Below, in pieces: positions 13,189 to 19,356 of a stretch of 19,356 nt of DNA. The number at the start of each line of letters is the position of its first letter. Positions within the stretch are counted from its first letter, which is position 1. Location: positions 1 to 19,356 of the forward strand of contig JAJZOA010000230.1 in assembly GCA_021852225.1 (NCBI GenBank). The letters run 5' to 3'. Position numbers and translations under genes: made by a program. Origin of the DNA: Planctomycetota bacterium. Lineage in GTDB: Bacteria > Planctomycetota > Phycisphaerae > WQYP01. The notes below the pieces were generated by a model, which made no database searches, was not told where the DNA came from, and worked only from the letters and a program-made list of their open reading frames with translations.

Positions 13189-14613
13189 ATGGCTACAGGA
13201 ACTCATGCGGATTTTGACCTTCTGGTAATTGGTGCGGGCCCCGGCGGCTATGTGGCCGCAATTCGGGCCGCACAGCTTGGGATGCGCGTCGCCTGCGTCG
13301 AAAAGGAACCGAAACTTGGTGGCACCTGCCTGCGGGTCGGCTGTATTCCCAGCAAAACGCTGCTGGAAGCAACCGAAAAATATTTTCTCGCCCGCGAACA
13401 TTTCAGCCACCTCGGCATTCAGTGCGAAAAAGTGACCATGGACCTGCCCATTCTAATGGCCCGCAAGAATAAAGTGGTCGACACACTGGCCACAGGCATC
13501 GGCGGATTGTTCAAAAAAAACAAAATTACCCGCCTCACCGGCACGGCCAGCTTTACCAGCCCCACCGCCGTTAAAATTGCCTCTGCCGATGGCGAACAGA
13601 CCATCACTGCGCGCCGCTTTCTAATTGCCACCGGCAGTGAACCAATCGAACTGCCCAACATACCCTTTAATGGCAAACGGGTGATCAGCTCCGACCAGGC
13701 TATTGCGCTCTCCGCCGTGCCCAGGAAACTGGTGGTGATCGGAGCCGGTGCGATCGGGCTGGAACTTTCCTCTGTCTGGCGGCGTCTGGGTGCGGATGTA
13801 ACTGTGCTGGAAATTCATCACACCACCCTGCCCGGATCTGATGACGAAATGGGCCGCCTCATGGAACGGTCACTCAAGGCGCAGGGTATTGAGTTTATAT
13901 TCGCCTCTGTTGCCAGCGGCGTAAAAGAGGAAAATGGCCAGATCACCATTTCTTACAAAGCCAAAGACGCCAAGCCCGACCAAGCCACCCAGACCCTTTC
14001 CGCGGACCTTGTACTGGTGGCGGTGGGTCGCCGGGCCTATACCGCCGGGCTGGACCTGGCCAAAGCGGGCATCGCCACCGACAACCGCGGGCGAATTACC
14101 GTCGGCAAACATTGGGAAACGTCGGTACCTCATATTTATGCCATCGGCGATGTCATTGTCGGCCCGATGCTGGCCCATAAGGCGGAAGACGAGGGTGTAG
14201 CCGCTGTGGAACGCATGAACGGCCTGGCGGGTCATGTGAATTATGACACCATTCCATTTGTGGTCTATACCGCGCCGGAACTGGCGTGGGTGGGCAAAAC
14301 AGAAGAGGAACTCAAGGCGGCCAATATTGTGTACAAAACCGGAAAATTCAGGTTTTCCGCCAATTCCCGCGCCCTTTGCATGGATGAAACCCAGGGGCTG
14401 GTCAAAATTCTTGCCGACGCGCATACCGACATGGTGCTGGGCGTGCACATTCTTGGGGCGCAAGCCTCCAGTCTGGTTGCCGAAGCTGTCATGGCTATGG
14501 AACTTGGTGCCAGCAGCGAAGATATTGCCCGCACGTGCCATGCCCACCCGACACTGCCCGAAGCGATTCGCGAAGCCGCCCTGGCGGTGGATGGCCGCAC
14601 GATTAATTCGTAG
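13189..14613 (+). CDS. lpdA: Dihydrolipoyl dehydrogenase (E3)
   Basis: The protein has 474 residues from ATG 13189, with AAAGG 7 nt upstream. Upstream in-frame ATG 13153 and TTG 13114 lack a ribosome site and would add residues before the FAD fold. The length is normal for the family. FAD-binding GAGPGG is at 15-20. The redox disulfide is in [13 protein letters not shown], Cys47 and Cys52. The NAD-binding motif is [19 protein letters not shown]. The second FAD contact is [19 protein letters not shown]. The C-terminal base is His453 with Glu458 in HAHPTLPE. It reoxidises dihydrolipoamide with NAD+ in pyruvate or 2-oxoglutarate dehydrogenase, or in glycine cleavage, in the cytoplasm. No E1, E2 or glycine-cleavage gene is nearby, so it probably serves complexes encoded elsewhere. 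The promoter carries a LacI-like palindrome. Confidence 0.96.
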   Translation: MATGTHADFDLLVIGAGPGGYVAAIRAAQLGMRVACVEKEPKLGGTCLRVGCIPSKTLLEATEKYFLAREHFSHLGIQCEKVTMDLPILMARKNKVVDTLATGIGGLFKKNKITRLTGTASFTSPTAVKIASADGEQTITARRFLIATGSEPIELPNIPFNGKRVISSDQAIALSAVPRKLVVIGAGAIGLELSSVWRRLGADVTVLEIHHTTLPGSDDEMGRLMERSLKAQGIEFIFASVASGVKEENGQITISYKAKDAKPDQATQTLSADLVLVAVGRRAYTAGLDLAKAGIATDNRGRITVGKHWETSVPHIYAIGDVIVGPMLAHKAEDEGVAAVERMNGLAGHVNYDTIPFVVYTAPELAWVGKTEEELKAANIVYKTGKFRFSANSRALCMDETQGLVKILADAHTDMVLGVHILGAQASSLVAEAVMAMELGASSEDIARTCHAHPTLPEAIREAALAVDGRTINS

Positions 14614-14691
14614 AAAGCCGCAAAGCCGCGGGCGGGCAGTGGTTCAATGCATTCGGCCACAGGTTTTGTCATGCTCCCGGAATGTTCCAGT

Positions 14692-14720
14692 TTGACAGAC
14701 CACAGTCACAGGTCTATTGT
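14692..14720 (+). promoter_or_regulatory. Sigma70-type promoter candidate for floA
   Basis: A consensus TTGACA (14692-14697) is followed after 17 nt by TATTGT (14715-14720, four of six). Transcription would start near 14727, about 48 nt before ATG 14775. This suggests that floA is transcribed independently of lpdA. Confidence 0.55.
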
Positions 14721-14774
14721 TTAGTTCATCGGAATCAGCATCTGCCGGAAGTCACTTTTTGGGGGTTGGTATTT

Positions 14775-15875
14775 ATGAATCTTATGAACAGCGCCATGGC
14801 TTTGGCAATGGCTTCATCACTGAAACAGTGGCAGATGCCGCTGGCCGCGGACAGTATCGGCAGCATCCTGCTGCTGGCGGTTCTGGCGGTTGTGGTGATC
14901 GTGTTTATTCTGATCTTCATTACCATCGCCAAGGTTTTCGGGTTGTGGATTCAAGCGCTATCCGCTGGAGCGGATATCAGCATTTTCACACTCATCGGCA
15001 TGCGCTTCCGTCCGGTGGATGCCGCTGTTATTGTCAAAGCCAAAATCACGCTCACGCAGGCCGGTATCAGCATTGAAACCAAGCAGCTTGAATCGCACTA
15101 TATGTCCCAGGGCCGCGTGCCCAATGTGGTCCGGGCCATGATCGCCGCGCACCGCGCCGCCATCGATCTGCCTTGGGACCAGGCCGCCGCCATTGATCTG
15201 GCGGGACGCGACGTATTGGACGCGGTGCAAACCAGCGTCAACCCGCGCGTGATTGATGTTCCCAACGCCAACAGCGGTGCCCAGACCCATGATGGCGTAG
15301 CCAAAGATGGCATTCAATTGCGCGTTAAGGCGCGCGTCACTGTACGAACCAACATGCGCCAGCTTGTCAGCGGTGCCGGAGAGGAAACCATTGTCGCCCG
15401 TGTCGGTCAGGGCATAGTGGCGGCCATCGGCTCCGCCGAAACCTATAAACATGTGCTGGAGCGCCCGGACATGATCAGCCGCGCTGTGTTGGCCAACGGG
15501 CTGGACGCCGGCACGTCTTTTCAAATTCTTTCCATTGATATTGCAGATGTGGATGTCAGCGAAAATGTCGGCGCAAAACTTCAGATCGTGCAAGCCGAAG
15601 CCGCCAAACAGCTTGCCCAGGCCGAAGCGGAAAAGCGCCGCGCGCTGGCGGTTGCGCTGGATCAGGAGAACCGCGCACTGGCCCAGTTCAACCGCGCCAA
15701 ACTAATTGAGGCCGAAGCGCAAATTCCCCTGGCGATGGCCGAGGCTTTTCGCAGCGGAAATCTCGGAATTATGGATTATTATAAAATGAAGAATATTCAG
15801 GCCGATACCCAAATGCGCGAATCGATCGGCGGCGGGACCGGCTCATCTGATAAGCCCGCCACTGAATCGCAATAA
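14775..15875 (+). CDS. floA: Flotillin-like protein FloA
   Basis: The protein has 366 residues from ATG 14775, with GGGGG about 9 nt upstream; ATG 14784 is possible. One membrane segment lies at about 29-53 ([25 protein letters not shown]). It is followed by the FloA/YqfA core: [57 protein letters not shown] and an SPFH-like region. A coiled-coil stretch rich in Ala, Glu and Gln comes next (about 275-330, [20 protein letters not shown]). The C-terminal tail is short and polar. The B. subtilis protein is about 330 residues; the excess here is mostly at the N-terminus. FloA organises membrane microdomains and affects membrane fluidity, secretion and signalling. It is often encoded beside an NfeD protein, which is absent here. 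A proline-rich gene follows 59 nt downstream and may be co-transcribed. Confidence 0.93.
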   Translation: MNLMNSAMALAMASSLKQWQMPLAADSIGSILLLAVLAVVVIVFILIFITIAKVFGLWIQALSAGADISIFTLIGMRFRPVDAAVIVKAKITLTQAGISIETKQLESHYMSQGRVPNVVRAMIAAHRAAIDLPWDQAAAIDLAGRDVLDAVQTSVNPRVIDVPNANSGAQTHDGVAKDGIQLRVKARVTVRTNMRQLVSGAGEETIVARVGQGIVAAIGSAETYKHVLERPDMISRAVLANGLDAGTSFQILSIDIADVDVSENVGAKLQIVQAEAAKQLAQAEAEKRRALAVALDQENRALAQFNRAKLIEAEAQIPLAMAEAFRSGNLGIMDYYKMKNIQADTQMRESIGGGTGSSDKPATESQ

Positions 15876-15934
15876 TCATCGTTATGGAAGCCTGATCCAC
15901 CGCCGCGGTGTTTGAATTGCCTGGATACATTAAA

Positions 15935-16519
15935 ATGCCTGACTTGCCCAATGACCCCCGACTGCTTGCCCAGGAAATTCTGGCGGGCCGCGTTTCCATT
16001 CAGGACCTGGCGCGCGAGCAGGCGCGGCGCAGAGCCGCCCAGGCTAATTCTGCAAACGTTGCCAATGCCGAAAAAACCGGCAACCCGCAACCCCGGCCGC
16101 CTGCGACCACGCGGCCGTCAACCGGACCATACCCCCCGCCCACGCGCAAGGCCACACCACCCAACCGCCCGGTGAATCTTAAACCCGTACCATCCTCCGC
16201 GCGTCCGACGGTGCCGGTTCGCAAACCCGCTGTGCCCGTTCGAGCCAACCCAACCCCCGCGAAGTCACCGCCTGCACGCACCGGAGCGCCGCCGCAGGGG
16301 GCACCGTCCGCGCCTGCGCAAAGTGTTCCGAAAAAAGTGCCGCAGCCCGGCGTTGTGCGTTCCGCGAAAGATCGTGAGTTGCGCCAGGTTATCCGACGTG
16401 TACTGGCCAGCCCGCAAAATACCCGCACGGTCTATCTGATTTCTGAATTGCTTGCCCCGCCCATCGCGTTGCGACAGCCCCCCTGGCCGGATTCACCACC
16501 CCGCGGGCCGCGGCGGTAA
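15935..16519 (+). CDS. Proline-rich protein of unknown function downstream of floA
   Basis: The protein has 194 residues from ATG 15935; an in-frame GTG at 15908 is an alternative, and neither has a clear ribosome site. I recognise no family. Three parts are visible. An N-terminal helical part (about 6-36, PRLLAQEILAGRVSIQDLAREQARRR) is charged. The middle (about 50-140) is a disordered linker dominated by Pro, Ala, Arg and Thr with many PV, PP and KP steps. A C-terminal helical part (about 144-181, KDRELRQVIRRVLASPQNTR...LISELLAPPIALR) looks conserved, with a LAPPIALR ending. There is no signal peptide or membrane segment, so it is probably cytoplasmic. The position suggests a partner of FloA, a guess from gene order. 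The long linker could join two binding ends. Confidence 0.75.
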   Translation: MPDLPNDPRLLAQEILAGRVSIQDLAREQARRRAAQANSANVANAEKTGNPQPRPPATTRPSTGPYPPPTRKATPPNRPVNLKPVPSSARPTVPVRKPAVPVRANPTPAKSPPARTGAPPQGAPSAPAQSVPKKVPQPGVVRSAKDRELRQVIRRVLASPQNTRTVYLISELLAPPIALRQPPWPDSPPRGPRR

Positions 16520-16688
16520 GAAATTAGTCCGCCAAACCCAACAAATATTCGATTCGTGCGTTATTATTTCCAGCAACGGAAGCCGTCTGTTCCAGCACAT
16601 GCTGAAACCGACGGGGAATTGACCGACCGGGTTGTTCAGATTCACGCCGCCAGAGCGGCCGGAAAATTGCTTCAGAAGGCGAGGATTC

Positions 16689-19151
16689 ATGCATCCACTG
16701 GCCAGCGTCAGCATGGATTTCCTGGGCAAGCATGGTTTTGCCTGGTGGGCGGTGGTAATGGGCGTGCTGGGGGCGGCTCTTCTGGTCTACAGCTTTCTGC
16801 AAATGCGCCCGGCTGCGGCAAACAGTCTGACCCCGACCGCGACGACACGTCCGAAAATGCCATGGATTCCACTGATCCTCGGAGGCGCCGCAATATTTTA
16901 CGCCACGTGCGCCGGCTTAATTCCGCCCATGCGTAACCCGTGGCTGGCCATTGTTCTTACCAGCCTGCTGGCCGCCGGGGCCATTTGGCTATTTTACCAA
17001 CGGGTCTACCAGTTTCTGGGCCGCGGACGAATGGTTTCCCTGTTTACGCTGCGGGTTGTGAGCATTGTATTTCTGGTGCTGCTGTTGTTTAAGCCGGTAA
17101 TCGCCTGGGTCAACATTCCCCATCACGTCAGTACGCTTGGCATTGTTCTGGACGCGTCCGGATCCATGAGTGTCAGCGACCAGCCCAATGAACCGAGTCG
17201 CTATCTGCAAAGCGTGCTGGGGGCACAAATACTTGAACGCCAGTTGAAGCACCATTTCAAGCTGCTTTATTTCGCTTATGACGGCGTTCACAACGCTCCG
17301 CTGACCAGGGCTGGTGCTTTGTCCGCCATTGCGCCTGACGGCAAAGAGACGGATCTGCCCACAGCCATCAAGCTGGCCTATAACGCGGGCTGCAAACAGA
17401 TTGTGCTATTCAGCGATGGCATTCAAAACGGCCCGACCAAAATTCGCAGCCTAGCGCAACTCGGCGTTCCGGTTTACACTGTGCGCGTCGGCAGCACTTC
17501 AACTTTGGCCAAAGCGGTTCCGGAAATTGAAATTGTGCGAATCAACGGGCCGCAGTCCGCACCCGTTGGCAGCGAAGTCACACTGACGGCGTTAATTCGA
17601 TCCACCGCGCTTAACGACCGCACCGTGCGCGTCTCGCTTATGCACGGCAAAAAAGAACTCGCCTCGCACCGGCTGGTTCTGGAAAGCGGCCCGATTCCCC
17701 AGCAGGTCAAATTCAAATTCACGCCGAAAAAAGTGGGCCGAATGGTGCTGCTCGCCAGTATTCCCATCGACCCGCAGGAACGATCCACCGCGGGCAATAA
17801 ACAGCAGTTCCCTATGCTTATCACCAATCCGCGAATATCCGTGCTGTATCTGGAAGGGCGCGTGCGGCCGGAAGTTGGCCCCCTGGAAACCACTCTGGCC
17901 ATGGACCCAAATATCAGTCTGGTGAGTCTGATTGAAACGCGGCCCGGCTATTTTATGGTGCGTGGCGCACAAAACGGCGTTACCGCTATTCCAACCACGC
18001 TGGCACAATGGGAAAAATTCAAAGTGGTCATCCTCGGAGACGTCAAAAGCAATTTCCTCTCCCCGGTCCAGCAGGCCCAGTTGCGCCAGGCCATCAGCCA
18101 TGGCATTGGGTTCATGATGATTGGTGGCCAGCAGAATTTTGCCGCCGGGTCCTGGGGCAATACCGATTTGGCGGCGGTATTTCCAGTATCGCTGGAACCG
18201 ACAAGTCCCGCGCAATTGAACACGCCGTTTGTGCCGGAATTAACCGCATTTGGCCAGCAGAATCCAATTTTTCAAGGTATTGCCCAATGGTTTATTTCAC
18301 CCGCTGGTCAGGCCGGTGCCGCGGAACTGCCAAATCTGGCTGGCTGCGTGGCCTTCGCGGGCCCCAAGCCCGGGGCCAGTGTATTGCTCGTAAATCCGCG
18401 GGCCAACGTTCATGGCAAGCCCGCGATTGTGCTGGCCACGGAACATTATGGCAAAGGCCGCACCGCCGCCTTTGCCGGCGACACCACATATCGCTGGAAT
18501 CTGCTGCTGGGCACCATGGGGGCAAGATCCCCTTACCATCGATTCTGGGGACAGTTGGTCCGCTGGCTGGCTGGTGAAAGCAAGGTCAAAACCGCACACG
18601 GCCCATCCGTTACCGCCATGATCCGCCGTGAACGCTATGAAAACGGCCAGCCCGTGCGGCTGAAAATGGCGGTTACTGATATGCACGGGCAATCCACCGC
18701 CTACGCGCATGGTTTTGTCAGCGTCACTTATCCGGACGGCAAAGTCCGCCGCTTGCGCATGCACGCGTCACATCGCGCACCAGGCAGTTACCAGCGCAAC
18801 ATCGTGCCTTCCCTGCCGGGCAAATACCATGCTGTTTTCACCGCGTTCAAGGGCGGAAAAAAACTCGGGGCCGACAGCAGCGATTTTTACGTCATCGCCC
18901 CCATTGGCGAAATGGACAAGCTGGCGGCTGAGCCACGCATTTTGCAGCAAATCGCTTCCGAGACCGGTGGGGCCTTCAGCGAACTTGGCGGCATCAGTTC
19001 TTTGGGACGGCGCATTCTGGCGGCCCAGCCAGCGAACAACCGCGTGGAGCGCAGCAGTTTTCCCCTGTACAACAACACGCTCTTTTTTCTGCTTTTTGTG
19101 GCTGGTATTACTATTGAATGGATACTTCGCCGCAAGTGGCAGTTGCAGTGA
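16689..19151 (+). CDS. Membrane protein with VWA domain and glutamine-amidotransferase-like domain
   Basis: The protein has 820 residues from ATG 16689, with GAGG 4 nt upstream; a TTG at 16632 is less likely. Membrane segments lie at about 18-37, 61-79, 84-103 and 116-139, with a C-terminal one at about 798-813 before RRKWQLQ. A VWA domain (about 148-270) follows the fourth helix and has a complete metal site: DASGSMS (Asp155, Ser157, Ser159), Thr221 and Asp243 in FSDG. An Ig-like beta region spans about 275-380. Residues about 384-630 resemble the class I amidotransferase-like fold of large bacterial membrane proteins (KVVILGDV, FMMIGGQQNF, GKGRTAAFAGDTTYRW), with no Cys at the nucleophile position. 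A further beta domain (about 640-760) follows. Such proteins often go with MoxR ATPases and DUF58 proteins, which may lie elsewhere. It probably serves in envelope assembly or stress. Confidence 0.85.
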   Translation: MHPLASVSMDFLGKHGFAWWAVVMGVLGAALLVYSFLQMRPAAANSLTPTATTRPKMPWIPLILGGAAIFYATCAGLIPPMRNPWLAIVLTSLLAAGAIWLFYQRVYQFLGRGRMVSLFTLRVVSIVFLVLLLFKPVIAWVNIPHHVSTLGIVLDASGSMSVSDQPNEPSRYLQSVLGAQILERQLKHHFKLLYFAYDGVHNAPLTRAGALSAIAPDGKETDLPTAIKLAYNAGCKQIVLFSDGIQNGPTKIRSLAQLGVPVYTVRVGSTSTLAKAVPEIEIVRINGPQSAPVGSEVTLTALIRSTALNDRTVRVSLMHGKKELASHRLVLESGPIPQQVKFKFTPKKVGRMVLLASIPIDPQERSTAGNKQQFPMLITNPRISVLYLEGRVRPEVGPLETTLAMDPNISLVSLIETRPGYFMVRGAQNGVTAIPTTLAQWEKFKVVILGDVKSNFLSPVQQAQLRQAISHGIGFMMIGGQQNFAAGSWGNTDLAAVFPVSLEPTSPAQLNTPFVPELTAFGQQNPIFQGIAQWFISPAGQAGAAELPNLAGCVAFAGPKPGASVLLVNPRANVHGKPAIVLATEHYGKGRTAAFAGDTTYRWNLLLGTMGARSPYHRFWGQLVRWLAGESKVKTAHGPSVTAMIRRERYENGQPVRLKMAVTDMHGQSTAYAHGFVSVTYPDGKVRRLRMHASHRAPGSYQRNIVPSLPGKYHAVFTAFKGGKKLGADSSDFYVIAPIGEMDKLAAEPRILQQIASETGGAFSELGGISSLGRRILAAQPANNRVERSSFPLYNNTLFFLLFVAGITIEWILRRKWQLQ

Positions 19152-19195
19152 TTGTGCAATGCGCCGCCACCACCCATGACTGTAAATCCGGTTCC

Positions 19196-19356
19196 TCAAT
19201 GCAATGACAAATTCACCACCATCTGACCATCCGCCAGCGGCACCTGTCCGGCGGGACTTAGACTGTCAAATGAAGCGGCCATTACAAGCGAATAGGTCCC
19301 GCGGCCCCGGACCAGCAGAATCGGCTTGCCGGTAAACGCATCCAGCGGTAACTGCG
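19196..19356 (-). CDS. C-terminal fragment of an unidentified gene, cut by the right edge
   Basis: The - strand frame from 19354 down to TGA 19196-19198 encodes 52 residues, beginning QLPLDAFTGKPILLVRGRG and ending MVVNLSLH. No start is inside the window. The LPLDAFTGKP start of the fragment resembles the C-terminal (Y/L)PxDPxTGKP motif of planctomycete secreted or lipoprotein-like proteins of unknown role (recalled from the group, not checked). It converges with the VWA gene, 44 nt apart. The family is not known. Confidence 0.55.
   Translation of the reverse strand, partial: QLPLDAFTGKPILLVRGRGTYSLVMAASFDSLSPAGQVPLADGQMVVNLSLH

Noticed and set aside
13870..14547. Open frame of 225 codons on the - strand opposite lpdA
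   Set aside because: It is fully antisense to a conserved enzyme; the His/Gly-rich composition is what antisense translation of this codon usage gives.
14958..15593. Open frame of 211 codons on the - strand opposite floA
   Set aside because: It is antisense to a conserved FloA core, with no start signals and no domain.
15899..15911. Small inverted repeat CACCGCCGCGGTG after floA as a terminator
   Set aside because: The stem is only five pairs around three bases, the T-run is three bases, and the next gene starts at once.
17592..18215. Open frame of 207 codons on the - strand opposite the VWA protein
   Set aside because: It is antisense within a long, well-supported gene.
1..19356. tRNA, rRNA, CRISPR array, transposase or integration sites
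   Set aside because: No cloverleaf, repeat-spacer pattern, transposase motif or terminal inverted repeats with target duplication were seen on reading.

Overview
The window reads as chromosomal DNA of a moderately GC-rich planctomycete, most likely class Phycisphaerae (inference). The grounds are two large pseudopilin-like proteins with an FTLVELLVVISII N-terminus and a C-terminal His...Asp-Gly/Asp-His motif, two PEP-CTERM-type proteins, a FloA flotillin, a von Willebrand A/amidotransferase-like membrane protein, and a wide spread of secreted carbohydrate-active proteins. No RNA gene, CRISPR array, insertion sequence or phage gene was recognised.

Region 1 (1-1796, + strand) is a copper module. 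It holds the C-terminal part of a two-domain multicopper oxidase, cut by the left edge, followed 64 nt later by a secreted sulfocyanin-like cupredoxin. Both carry methionine-rich stretches.

Region 2 (1859-12691, all on the - strand) is a carbohydrate-use locus. In transcription order it holds a LacI-family repressor, two PEP-CTERM-type secreted proteins (one with PQP in place of PEP), a pseudopilin-like protein, a clan GH-A glycoside hydrolase ending in a carbohydrate-binding-like module, a secreted protein consisting only of that same module, a GH16 endoglucanase with FN3 and malectin-like domains, a thioredoxin-fold lipoprotein without the CxxC motif, and a second pseudopilin-like protein. 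The gaps from lacI to GH16 are about 70-210 nt, so one transcription unit is possible. The last two genes have larger gaps (257 and 436 nt) and probably their own promoters. A plausible reading is that an extracellular beta-glucan is bound and cut at the cell surface, with pseudopilins and sorted surface proteins forming the scaffold and LacI sensing the sugar released.

Region 3 (13189-19151, + strand) holds dihydrolipoyl dehydrogenase without its E1/E2 partners, FloA, a proline-rich protein of unknown function and a large VWA/amidotransferase-like membrane protein. A LacI-type palindrome touches the -35 box of the dehydrogenase promoter, which suggests that the neighbouring repressor may also control central metabolism. 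The right edge cuts a short - strand gene fragment (19196-19356) that converges on the VWA gene.

The best candidates for something new are the module shared by the two neighbouring secreted proteins, the combined pseudopilin/PEP-CTERM/glycoside hydrolase locus, the repeated operator-like sites upstream of lacI, and several RNA hairpins in the leaders.
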